A stretch of 7,824 bases of DNA from JBEKCP01 sp050014815 (GCA_050014815.1 JBEKCP010000381.1:1-7824), one strand, 5' to 3'; shown: positions 1 to 7,713, numbered from the stretch's first letter. Notes: generated by a model from the sequence alone, not told the origin. Translations and numbers: made by a program.

Positions 1-21
1 CGGACCGAGAGGAGAATCGTT

Positions 22-1590
22 ATGCGGTTGCTGTCATTGGTTGTTGTGCTCGGCGCAGTATTGGGCCCCGCCGGAAGCCTCCTGGCCAACGGCGACGGCG
101 AGATCATCTCCGAGACGGCGGCCGCCCGCCACGGCCTGGCCCGGCCCTGGGTGACCCAGGTCCAAATGGATCGAGGCCACAGCCGCGTCCGGGACGTCAT
201 CCTGTACGAGGGAACGCTCTACGTGCAGACCACGCGGGCGATGATCCATGCCATCGACGCCGAAACGGGACAAACGCTCTGGGCCAAGCCGGTCGGACGG
301 TACGATCACCCCAGTCTCACGCCCTCCGCCTGCCGCGACCTGCTGGCCACGGTCAACGGCTCGCGGCTCTACGTGGTCAATCGCTACACGGGCGAGGTGC
401 TCTACGAGACGCAGATTCAGGGCGCCCCGGGCGCCGGCCCCGCGCTGAACTCCAAGAGGTGCTACGTTCCCACGGTCACGGGCCTGGTGCTGGCCTATCG
501 CGTCGAGCCGCTGACCGATCCGATGCGGGAGCTGGGAAAAATCTCGAAGAAAGAGCCGACCGACGAGGAAAAGAAGGCCCTCGAAGAGGAACGCCGCCAG
601 AACATCCGCATCAACCAGGAGTACGTCCCGCCCTTTGCCAACCAGTCGTCGGGCCGGACCGTCGTCGCGCCGACCGTGACCCTTCAGAACCGCGATGAGG
701 AGTTCTGCGCCTGGGGGACCGACCGCGGCTACTTGAACATCGGCCGCGTCGACCGATCCGCCGAAGACAACCTCATGCTCAAGCACACGATCCGGACCGG
801 CCAGGCGATCGTCGCACCGCCCAGTTACCTGCCGCCGGACCCGAAGGTGCTGGGCGACTCGGGCGTGATCTACGCCACCTCCTGCGACGGCTACGTCTAT
901 GCCGTCCTGGAGAAGAGCGGCGAGTTGCTCTGGAAGTTCTCGGCCGGGGAGCCGGTGGTCGAGCCCGCCCTCGTGGTCGAGGACCGCGTCTTCGCCGCAA
1001 CCCAGCTCGGCGGCATGTACTGTCTGGACGCCAAGAGCGGGCAGCAGCTCTGGTGGACCCCCGACCTCCGCCGCTTCATCGCCGCCGGCAAACAACGGGT
1101 CTATGCCACCGACAAGGTCGGTCGCATCCGCATCCTCGACGGCAAGACCGGCGCCGTCCTGGACAGTTTGCCCACCGAATCGCTGCCGCTGGCGGTGTCC
1201 AACACCCTGACCGATCGGCTCTACGTGGGGACGTACACGGGCATGCTGGAGTGCATGCACGAGATCGAGCAATCCAAGCCGATCTATTACGGGGAGAGCC
1301 GCAAGCCGCCGCCGGACGACGTCCTGCCCAAGCCGAAGCTGAAGACGCCCGGCGAGACCCCCGAGAAGAAGGAAAAGCCGGCCGCCAAGCCCAAGCCGCC
1401 CGTGGCCGCCAAGCCCAAGGTCGCCCCGAAGAAGAAGGCCGACGACGCCTTCGGTGATGATGCCGCCCCCGCTGACGACCAGCCCAAGGCCAAGGCGCCG
1501 GCGAAGAAGCCGCCAAAGGCCAAGCCGCCCCGCAAGGGCAAGGCCAACAAGGACAATCCAGACGCCGGCGGCGATAACGCCGGGTTCTAA
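22..1590 (+). CDS. Secreted PQQ-like beta-propeller repeat protein with Lys/Pro/Ala-rich tail
   Basis: Seen: 522 residues, starting at an ATG 7 nt after an AGGAG ribosome-binding site (10-14). Residues 1-22 look like a signal peptide: a short basic start, a hydrophobic core LLSLVVVLGAVLG, and a likely cleavage after SLLA. Residues 60-415 contain repeated propeller-blade motifs of the type LYV-x-D-x-TG-x-LW: IDAETGQTLWAKP near 78-90, KSGELLWKF near 298-306, LDAKSGQQLWWTP near 335-347 and LDGKTGAVLDSLP near 372-384. A charged, probably helical insert (about 165-200, rich in Lys and Glu) interrupts the propeller. The last 95 residues (428-522) are low-complexity Lys/Pro/Ala with an acidic patch, DDAFGDDAAPADD. 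Family knowledge: such propellers include BamB-like scaffolds and PQQ dehydrogenases. I see no dehydrogenase catalytic signature, so a periplasmic scaffold or binding role is more likely, but the function is not established. It is probably transcribed from upstream of the window. Confidence 0.85.
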   Translation: MRLLSLVVVLGAVLGPAGSLLANGDGEIISETAAARHGLARPWVTQVQMDRGHSRVRDVILYEGTLYVQTTRAMIHAIDAETGQTLWAKPVGRYDHPSLTPSACRDLLATVNGSRLYVVNRYTGEVLYETQIQGAPGAGPALNSKRCYVPTVTGLVLAYRVEPLTDPMRELGKISKKEPTDEEKKALEEERRQNIRINQEYVPPFANQSSGRTVVAPTVTLQNRDEEFCAWGTDRGYLNIGRVDRSAEDNLMLKHTIRTGQAIVAPPSYLPPDPKVLGDSGVIYATSCDGYVYAVLEKSGELLWKFSAGEPVVEPALVVEDRVFAATQLGGMYCLDAKSGQQLWWTPDLRRFIAAGKQRVYATDKVGRIRILDGKTGAVLDSLPTESLPLAVSNTLTDRLYVGTYTGMLECMHEIEQSKPIYYGESRKPPPDDVLPKPKLKTPGETPEKKEKPAAKPKPPVAAKPKVAPKKKADDAFGDDAAPADDQPKAKAPAKKPPKAKPPRKGKANKDNPDAGGDNAGF

Positions 1591-1681
1591 ACGTCCCGGG
1601 GGGGAAGCCCGACCCAGGCCTCGCACGCTACAATCTTGACGGTGCCTCCTCGTTTCCCCCCCGGAAGGAAGGACCTTCAAG
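1591..1681 (+). promoter_or_regulatory. Intergenic leader of purH with possible -10 and strong ribosome-binding site
   Basis: The 91-nt gap contains TACAAT (1629-1634), a good sigma-70-like -10 hexamer, but no recognisable -35 element sits 16-18 nt before it. The promoter call is therefore weak. The purine-rich run GGAAGGAAGGA (1663-1673) ends 8 nt before the purH ATG and is a convincing ribosome-binding site that fixes the start. A short stem CCGGCG/CGCCGG (1565-1583) lies in the last codons of the upstream gene but has no T-run, so a terminator is not supported. Confidence 0.35.
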
Positions 1682-3250
1682 ATGGAATCACCCCGTATCC
1701 AGCGTGCCCTGATCAGCGTCAGCGACAAGCTCGGCCTGGCCGATTTCGCCCGGGGCCTCACCGCCGCCGGCGTGGAAATCTTCAGCACCGGCGGGACCCG
1801 AAAGCACCTCCAGAGCGAGGGCGTCCCCGTCCGCGACGTCTCCGAGTACACCGGCTTCCCCGAGATGATGGACGGCCGCCTGAAGACGCTCCATCCCAAG
1901 GTCCACGGCGGGATCCTCTGCCGGCACGACAACCCCGCCGACATGCGCTCGGTGGCCGAGCACGGCATCCTGACCTTCGAGCTCGTGGTGGTGAACCTCT
2001 ACCCGTTCGAGGCCACGGTCAGCCGGACCGGGGTGACGCCGGAGGAGGCGATCGAGCAGATCGACATCGGCGGCCCGACCCTCGTCCGCGCGGCCGCCAA
2101 GAACCACGCCTTCACCACCATTGCGACCACGGCTGAGCAGTATTCCGAGATCCTCCGGCAGGTGTCCCAGCGGGGCTCGACCACCCCGGAACTCCGCCGC
2201 CGGCTGGCGGCCGAGGCCTTCGCCCAGACGGCCCGATACGATCGGGCCATCGCCGACTACTTCGCCGGGATTGCGTCGCTGGGGCCCTTCCCGTCCGCGA
2301 TCCACGTCAGTTTCCGCTGCCGCGAGGTGCTCCGCTACGGGGAGAATCCGCACCAGCGGGGCGCGCTCTATGCCACCGACGGCGCCGGGGGCGTCAACGT
2401 CGTCTCCGCCAAGCAGCTCCACGGCAAGGAACTCTCCTACAATAATCTGCTGGACATGGACAGCGCGCTGGCGATCGTCCGCGACCTCGCCGAGCCGGCG
2501 GCCGTGGTCATCAAGCACAACAATCCCTGCGGGGCCGCCCTCGACGACACGCTGGCCGTCGCCCTCCGCCGCGCCCTGGCCGGCGACCCCACGAGTGCGT
2601 TCGGCTCCGTGCTGGGCCTGAACCGCCGCATGGACGCGGCCGCCGCCGAGGTGCTCTGCGAGCCGGGCCTCTTCGTCGAGGCCGTCGTCGCCCCCGATTT
2701 CGAGCCCGAGGCCCTCCAGCTCCTCACCACGCGGCCCAAGTGGAAGGCCAACGTGCGGCTGATGAAGGTGGGGGAGATCGACGCCCCCGCGCCCCACTGG
2801 ACCTTCCGCCGCATCGAAGGGGGCGCACTGGTGCAGGACGCCGACACCCTGCCCGACCCCGAGACCGACTGGAAAGTGGTCACCGAGACCAGCCCCAGCG
2901 ACGCCCAATGGGCCGACCTCCGGTTCGCCTGGGCCCTGGTGCGGCACGTCAAGTCCAACGCCATCGTCCTGGCCAAGGACCGCATGCTCCTGGGGACCGG
3001 GGCCGGCCAGATGAGCCGGGTCGACTCGACCGAGATCGCCGTCAAGAAGGCGGGCGATCGGGTCCGGGGCTCGGTCATGGCCTCCGACGCTTTCTTCCCC
3101 TTCCCCGATTCGATCGAAGCGGCGGCCGCCGCCGGGGTCGCCGCCGTGATCCAGCCCGGCGGCTCCCGCAACGACGACGAGGCCATTGCCGCCTGCAATC
3201 GCCACCGCCTGCCCATGATCTTCACCGGCCGGCGGCATTTCAAGCACTAG
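1682..3250 (+). CDS. purH: Bifunctional AICAR formyltransferase / IMP cyclohydrolase (PurH)
   Basis: Catalyses the last two steps of de novo purine synthesis in the cytoplasm: 10-formyl-THF-dependent formylation of AICAR, then ring closure to IMP. Seen: 522 residues, the usual length. The N-terminal MGS-like cyclohydrolase domain (about 7-150) has ALISVSDKLGLADF, FSTGGTRKHL, GFPEMMDGRLKTLHPKVHGG, VVNLYPFE and IDIGGPTLVRAAAKNH. The transformylase domain (about 205-522) has LRYGENPHQRGALY, LHGKELSYNNLLDMDSA, the catalytic KHNNPCG at 278-284 (Lys278 and His279), DPTSAFGSVLGLNR, VKSNAIVLAKD near 423-433, GAGQMSRVDS near 440-449, and the C-terminal ASDAFFPFPDSIE and IQPGGSRNDDE. All key motifs are present and in frame. 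The ATG is preceded by a GGAAGGAAGGA site 8 nt upstream. The gene ends 3 nt from the stop of the convergent PAP2 gene. Confidence 0.97.
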   Translation: MESPRIQRALISVSDKLGLADFARGLTAAGVEIFSTGGTRKHLQSEGVPVRDVSEYTGFPEMMDGRLKTLHPKVHGGILCRHDNPADMRSVAEHGILTFELVVVNLYPFEATVSRTGVTPEEAIEQIDIGGPTLVRAAAKNHAFTTIATTAEQYSEILRQVSQRGSTTPELRRRLAAEAFAQTARYDRAIADYFAGIASLGPFPSAIHVSFRCREVLRYGENPHQRGALYATDGAGGVNVVSAKQLHGKELSYNNLLDMDSALAIVRDLAEPAAVVIKHNNPCGAALDDTLAVALRRALAGDPTSAFGSVLGLNRRMDAAAAEVLCEPGLFVEAVVAPDFEPEALQLLTTRPKWKANVRLMKVGEIDAPAPHWTFRRIEGGALVQDADTLPDPETDWKVVTETSPSDAQWADLRFAWALVRHVKSNAIVLAKDRMLLGTGAGQMSRVDSTEIAVKKAGDRVRGSVMASDAFFPFPDSIEAAAAAGVAAVIQPGGSRNDDEAIAACNRHRLPMIFTGRRHFKH

Positions 3251-3253
3251 ATT

Positions 3254-4174
3254 CTATTGCGCCTTCTGGCCCCATTTCCATCTGGAAAACCAACTGTCGA
3301 GCCTCAAACAGCACGCCACCGTCAGGCAACTCACCCCCGCGGCGAACAGAACGTCGCTCAGGAAGTGCGCGCCACTCTCGATCCGTTGGCAGGCAACCAG
3401 CAGAGCCAAGAGCAGGAACAGCCGGCGGCCGGCGGGATAGAGCGCCATGAGCGCGAGCGCCAGGCCGGCGGCCGTGGCAACGTGGCCGGAAGGAAAGCTC
3501 TGGCAGGCACTCTTCACGGGCAGCCACTGGCCAAAGGTCGCGAGCACGCCGAAGTGAAAATCGAAGTTCTGCGGGCGGGTCCGCGCAACGAGCATCTTCG
3601 TGCCGTTTGCCGCCAGGGCCGAAAGCAGCACGCAGGCCAGCACCCACAAGAGCCTCCGGCGGCGAGACTGATCGAGCTGGTGGATCGCCAACAGCACCAC
3701 GAAAGTCGTCGCGGCATGTCCGAATACGGCGAACGGTTGCAGGGCGTCGTGCAGAAATCTCGGGCACTCCTGGGCCACGCACCATTGGGCCAGGTTGCAA
3801 TCGATACCGAGCGCGGCCGCTGCAGAGAGCAGGAACGCCAGGTACAGGAGTCGCAATCGACGTTCGGTCAAACCGGGAGAGCAGGCCGCCGGGAGATCCT
3901 TCTTCCCAAGCAGTCGCCACGCGCAGCCATGCGCGACCGACAACACGCTCACCACAACGCCGGCGGCAAGAAAGCCGGAAACCGTCCCCGCCAGCGCAGT
4001 ATAGACAACGCGCGCGGCGATCCGATCCTGATCACCGGGCAGGGCCCCTGAAATCAGCGCGCCCGCAACAACCGCCGCCCCGCAGATGCTCCATGCGGCC
4101 AGGAACAGATAGGGTATGTACCGCTCCAGCTCTTCCGGAGTGGGGAATCTCAGTTTGTCTCCGGCATTTCCCAT
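3254..4174 (-). CDS. PAP2-superfamily membrane phosphatase
   Basis: Seen: 306 residues with several hydrophobic segments (around 20-43, 57-85, 106-122, 148-166, 175-190, 232-247, 252-263 and 275-290), so an integral membrane protein. The three-part acid phosphatase/vanadium-haloperoxidase signature is complete: K193-x6-RP (KMLVARTRP), SFPSGH at 226-231, and R264-x5-H270-x3-D274 (RIESGAHFLSD). In the third motif the usual Ser before Arg is Gln263. Family knowledge: these enzymes remove phosphate from lipid substrates such as phosphatidic acid, undecaprenyl diphosphate or phosphatidylglycerol phosphate, with His231 or His270 forming the phosphohistidine. The substrate cannot be told from sequence. 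The N-terminal 140 residues add extra membrane segments before the core. The ATG follows GGAG with 5 nt spacing. It converges on purH, with stop codons 3 nt apart and no room for a terminator between them. Confidence 0.9.
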   Translation of the reverse strand: MGNAGDKLRFPTPEELERYIPYLFLAAWSICGAAVVAGALISGALPGDQDRIAARVVYTALAGTVSGFLAAGVVVSVLSVAHGCAWRLLGKKDLPAACSPGLTERRLRLLYLAFLLSAAAALGIDCNLAQWCVAQECPRFLHDALQPFAVFGHAATTFVVLLAIHQLDQSRRRRLLWVLACVLLSALAANGTKMLVARTRPQNFDFHFGVLATFGQWLPVKSACQSFPSGHVATAAGLALALMALYPAGRRLFLLLALLVACQRIESGAHFLSDVLFAAGVSCLTVACCLRLDSWFSRWKWGQKAQ

Positions 4175-4239
4175 TTCGACTCCAATCGAATACGCTCCGA
4201 GGAGCAGTAGTGGTCACCCACGCGGGAAGCGCCTGTGCA

Positions 4240-4361
4240 GGGGCGTTTACGCCCCTTCTCCGCCGAAGGCGGTCTTCGGCCCGGCATTCATGCCGGGTCA
4301 TCGGATCGCATCGTCGGTTCATCTTCCCTGCAAACTTGCCATGTCAACCCCGTTCACGGGG
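4240..4361 (+). repeat. REP-like multi-hairpin cassette A
   Basis: Seen directly: four short palindromes in a row, three with a 2-nt loop. They are GGGGCGTTTACGCCCC (4240-4255), CCGCCGAAGGCGG (4260-4272, 3-nt loop), CCCGGCATTCATGCCGGG (4280-4297) and CCCCGTTCACGGGG (4348-4361). The order and sequence are repeated in reverse complement in cassette B. Family knowledge: runs of short intergenic palindromes with small loops are typical of REP/BIME elements mobilised by RAYT (Y1) transposases. That this cassette belongs to such a family is an inference, supported by the transposase-like remnant next to it. No T-runs follow the stems, so these are not ordinary intrinsic terminators. Confidence 0.75.
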
Positions 4362-4376
4362 CTCCTGCCTTCCGAG

Positions 4377-4508
4377 TCAGCCCTCCAGCTCCGCGATTCG
4401 CTCCAACCGGTCGTGGATCGTGCCTTTGCTATGGTGCTCACCCTGATTGCGAATATACAGTGTGACCCACTCCAGGTTCACCAGGAGGCCCGTAAACGGG
4501 CCTGACAT
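4377..4508 (-). pseudogene. C-terminal remnant of a REP-associated / IS200-like Y1 transposase
   Basis: Seen: an open frame of 43 codons on the minus strand ending at TGA (4379-4377). It contains VTLYIRNQGEHHSKGTIHDR followed by LERIAELEG. Family knowledge, from memory: IS200/IS605-type and RAYT transposases end with a helix of the form Y-I-x-N-Q-x-x-H-H, in which the Tyr is the DNA-attacking residue, followed in many members by a short GT..LER tail. The match covers only this tail. The upstream HUH metal-binding half is absent, and cassette B palindromes replace it: the first residues of this frame (MSGPFTGLL) come from the hairpin 4486-4503. The same frame is open back to a TAG near 4614, but that part is hairpin sequence. 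I read it as a decayed fragment enclosed by the two inverted REP-like cassettes. It could alternatively be a chance frame. Confidence 0.55.
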
Positions 4509-4603
4509 AATGGAAGACAAATAATATGCCTTAATCGCCCCGTCACCCGGCATGAATGCCGGGCCGATGACCGCCTTCGGCGGGAATGCCCGTGAACGGG
4601 CAT
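4486..4603 (-). repeat. REP-like multi-hairpin cassette B, inverted relative to cassette A
   Basis: Seen directly: four palindromes, AGGCCCGTAAACGGGCCT (4486-4503), CCCGGCATGAATGCCGGG (4546-4563), CCGCCTTCGGCGG (4571-4583) and ATGCCCGTGAACGGGCAT (4586-4603). Read on the minus strand they reproduce the order of cassette A. The pair CCGCC-hairpin plus CCCGGCAT-hairpin (4546-4583) matches the reverse complement of 4260-4297 at 37 of 38 positions. The outer segment 4482-4508 matches the reverse complement of 4341-4367 at 23 of 27 positions. Two of the four differences form a compensated base-pair swap (C-G to G-C) at the base of the hairpin, which argues that the stem itself is conserved. Confidence 0.75.
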
Positions 4604-4724
4604 AAGGAAATTGCTACTTTCTCCTTTCTCGGGTCCTCCTGGCCCTGGCTCTACGTGCCATGGAAGCAAGACCACCCGATGATCCTCCAGATTGTGCCCG
4701 CAACCTGCGTCCCCTGGCGGCCGC
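4604..4724. other. Unassigned spacer between hairpin cassette B and the 244-residue gene
   Basis: I see no gene, promoter or terminator here that I can support. The 10-bp palindrome GGCGGCCGCC (4716-4725) overlaps the stop codon of the minus-strand gene but has no loop and no T-run. The rest of 4175-4724 is accounted for by the two cassettes and the transposase remnant, apart from the PAP2 leader at 4175-4239. Confidence 0.4.
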
Positions 4725-5459
4725 CTATCCGTGTGCCTTGGGCGGCTTCCGAAAGCTCCACTTGTCGAAACCCTTGATGGATATCATGTCTTTGTCAGAA
4801 ACATTTGGGATCGGCTTGTTGGGCTGGGCCATGGCTCCAAAATACATCTGAAGCTCCTGGTAGGCGGTGAACGTATCCATCACCCTGAAGAATTCCAGGT
4901 CCTTCAGGCACTCGTTGTATACGATCTTGTACTCGCGGTTGCGTTCGCCGGCGCCCCACCAGGTCGAGGCCACAAGAATTGGACACCGGCTGTCCAGGAA
5001 CAATTGGCCGAAGGCCGATTGTTTCGCCGCGTAAGTGTCAAAGAACTCGTCGAACTTCTCCCGCCTTTGTTCCATGGGCCAATGGGGAGCAAATCGCCAC
5101 CGGCGGGGTTTCGACCGGTACGTCTCGATTTCGCGCTGCTTGAAATGCCGCTCGATGAAGGCATCCACCTCCGAAAGCGTATAACACGATGCGATATTGG
5201 GGCTTGGCTCGGACTTCCGTTGGTGGGCCAACCGAAGAATTGGATAAACCTTGCCACAGAACCCCACCACGATCTGAACTATCGGTACCCCTGCTTGCGG
5301 ATGACTCCAATACTGAAACGTTCCCTCAAAGACAGGGAAGGGGAAACTGTTGCGGTTCAGTCCCACTTCCCTCCTGGTACGCAGATAAACCACCGTTTGG
5401 TCCTGACCGGTGGCCTGCACGGTATCATAGTAGTCATGGAAATCCGACACGATTCGCAT
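4725..5459 (-). CDS. Conserved-looking hypothetical protein, 244 residues
   Basis: Function not recognised. Seen: a soluble protein with no signal peptide or membrane segment, rich in aromatic residues. It begins MRIVSDFHDYYDTVQATGQD, contains IVVGFCGKVYPILRLAH around 62-78, and ends with a basic ISIKGFDKWSFRKPPK stretch. From memory, proteins with the same ISDFxDYYD start and GFDK-type ending occur as unnamed genes in phages and varied bacteria, but I know no assigned role. The ATG follows an AAGG site, and the gene begins 26 nt after the stop of the DUF1844 gene, so the two may share a transcript. Base composition is unusual: two sampled 60-nt rows (4801-4860 and 5281-5340) give 53% and 52% G+C, against 72% for a sampled row of purH (2461-2520). 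Together with the neighbouring mobile-element debris, this suggests acquisition by transfer. Confidence 0.8.
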   Translation of the reverse strand: MRIVSDFHDYYDTVQATGQDQTVVYLRTRREVGLNRNSFPFPVFEGTFQYWSHPQAGVPIVQIVVGFCGKVYPILRLAHQRKSEPSPNIASCYTLSEVDAFIERHFKQREIETYRSKPRRWRFAPHWPMEQRREKFDEFFDTYAAKQSAFGQLFLDSRCPILVASTWWGAGERNREYKIVYNECLKDLEFFRVMDTFTAYQELQMYFGAMAQPNKPIPNVSDKDMISIKGFDKWSFRKPPKAHG

Positions 5460-5485
5460 GGCGTGGCCTTCTGAATCGACGGGAA

Positions 5486-5881
5486 CTACTTCGGCCCCTG
5501 CTCCCGCAGCTCGACGTAGGCCAAGCGGAGTTGATGCAGCATGGCCTCGATCTGGTCGCTCTCCTCGGGCGTCCGGTTGCCCGCGGTCTTCTTCTGGAGA
5601 ACGTCGAGCGTGTCGATCGCGTGCTTGGCGTGCGTCAACTGCATCTCCGGCTTGCCGGAAACGGGGTTCGGCACCAGCCCAAGGCCGATCACCCCCTGGA
5701 GATAAAGCGTGCTGGCCAGGTAGATGAGGTCGGGCGGCGGCAAGGGCACGTCGGGCGGGGGCTCCGGGGCGGGCGAGACCTCCGCACCGCCGCCAGCGGC
5801 CTCGCGCTCCGCCTCGACACGGCTCTTCCAGTCCTCGTCGACGATGATCCTCTTCTCCGGGTTGGTGGCGTCGTCCGGCAT
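5486..5881 (-). CDS. DUF1844 domain protein
   Basis: Seen: 131 residues from the ATG at 5881, chosen because GGAGGG (5895-5890) sits 8 nt before it. The frame extends further only by way of a TTG inside the repeat block. Residues 9-19 hold EKRIIVDEDWK, 36-50 are a Pro-rich linker, and 51-127 form the DUF1844 domain: LIYLASTLYLQGVIGLGLVP, then NPVSGKPEMQLTHAKHAIDT, LDVLQKKTAGNRTPEE and LHQLRLAYVELR. Family knowledge: DUF1844 proteins are small, probably cytoplasmic, mostly helical and of unknown function. They occur in Planctomycetota, Acidobacteriota and related groups, which supports the taxonomic guess. The gene lies downstream of pyrG on the same strand across a repeat-filled gap of about 150 nt, and 26 nt upstream of the 244-residue gene. 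Confidence 0.9.
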   Translation of the reverse strand: MPDDATNPEKRIIVDEDWKSRVEAEREAAGGGAEVSPAPEPPPDVPLPPPDLIYLASTLYLQGVIGLGLVPNPVSGKPEMQLTHAKHAIDTLDVLQKKTAGNRTPEESDQIEAMLHQLRLAYVELREQGPK

Positions 5882-5889
5882 AATACGTT

Positions 5890-5895
5890 CCCTCC
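5890..5895 (-). promoter_or_regulatory. Ribosome-binding site that decides the DUF1844 start
   Basis: On the minus strand GGAGGG lies 8 nt before the ATG at 5881. The longer in-frame start, a TTG at 5914, has only heptamer-repeat sequence before it, so the ATG is preferred. Confidence 0.7.
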
Positions 5896-5914
5896 AGCGT
5901 TCTGCGATAGGCAA

Positions 5915-5942
5915 AGGGATTAGGGATTGGGGATTAGGGATT
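5915..5942 (+). repeat. AGGGATT heptamer array, left arm (4 units)
   Basis: Four tandem 7-nt units are seen on the + strand: AGGGATT, AGGGATT, GGGGATT, AGGGATT. The array is the reverse complement of the AATCCCT units at 6022-6056, so the two arms could form a stem of about 28 bp with one mismatch around the hairpin at 5967-5982. Four closely spaced G-runs of 3-4 also meet the usual pattern for a G-quadruplex on this strand. Confidence 0.8.
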
Positions 5943-5966
5943 TGAGTGAAGGCGACACACGATGCG

Positions 5967-5982
5967 AAGCCGCAAGCGGCTT
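5967..5982. repeat. Short palindrome with 2-nt loop between the heptamer arms
   Basis: AAGCCGCAAGCGGCTT forms a 7-bp stem around AA. On the + strand it is followed by TCTAA, and on the minus strand (the direction of pyrG transcription) by CGCATCG with no T-run. It is therefore not a convincing intrinsic terminator for pyrG. Its style, a GC-rich stem with a 2-nt loop, resembles the other palindromes in this window. Confidence 0.6.
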
Positions 5983-5985
5983 TCT

Positions 5986-6056
5986 AATCTCCCAATCCCC
6001 AATCTCCAATCCCCGATCTCCAATCCCTAATCCCTAATCCCTAATCCCTAATCCCT
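5986..6056 (-). repeat. AATCCCT (telomere-like) heptamer array, right arm (10 units)
   Basis: Seen on the + strand: five variant units (AATCTCCC, AATCCCC, AATCTCC, AATCCCC, GATCTCC; 5986-6021) followed by five perfect AATCCCT units (6022-6056). On the minus strand this reads as tandem AGGGATT, with regular GGG runs separated by ATTA, a G-quadruplex pattern. The perfect units lie at the pyrG end and the degenerate ones lie inward, as expected if the array grows or is homogenised from one side. In the restored pyrG frame the stop codon TAG (6036-6034) is supplied by this array. Confidence 0.85.
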
Positions 6057-6058
6057 TC

Positions 6059-7633
<1,575 letters not shown>

Positions 7634-7684
7634 GGGGATGCCATCCTGGAGAGGGAGGGAGCGTCGTGCAACTGCAAACGCAGT

Positions 7685-7713
7685 ATTGTAGTACGGCCGG
7701 GCGGAGGTGAGAA
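7685..7713 (-). promoter_or_regulatory. Candidate sigma-70-type promoter of pyrG
   Basis: On the minus strand TTCTCA (7713-7708, 4 of 6 matches to TTGACA) is followed after exactly 17 nt by TACAAT (7690-7685, 5 of 6 matches to TATAAT). This would start transcription roughly 45 nt before the pyrG ATG. Spacing and position are right, but it is a pattern match only. Confidence 0.5.

Noticed and set aside
34..1968. 644-codon open frame on the minus strand opposite the propeller gene
   Set aside because: It lies opposite a gene with a signal peptide, propeller repeats and a ribosome-binding site. Its translation is low-complexity Gly/Leu/Arg, as expected for an antisense frame of GC-rich coding DNA, and it runs into purH.
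1688..3247. 519-codon open frame on the minus strand opposite purH
   Set aside because: purH on the + strand carries every family motif. The antisense translation has no recognisable domain and simply mirrors codon bias.
3257..4051. Open frame on the + strand opposite the PAP2 gene
   Set aside because: The minus-strand frame has the full PAP2 signature and membrane segments. The + frame is Arg/Gln-rich with no domain.
4478..4675. 65-codon minus-strand frame over cassette B
   Set aside because: Its translation (an Arg/Ser-rich stretch) comes from the hairpins, and the same RRRRSSARHSC string appears from cassette A on the + strand. It reflects the repeat, not a gene.
4692..5474. 260-codon open frame on the + strand opposite the 244-residue gene
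   Set aside because: The minus-strand frame has an ATG with a ribosome-binding site, a balanced amino-acid composition and ends that look like a known unnamed family. The + frame spans the gene and adds nothing recognisable.
5967..5982. Intrinsic terminator for pyrG
   Set aside because: The stem is plausible, but on the minus strand it is followed by CGCATCG rather than a T-run.
5986..6056. CRISPR array
   Set aside because: The units are 7 nt long with no spacers between them, so this is a simple tandem repeat. No cas genes are present.
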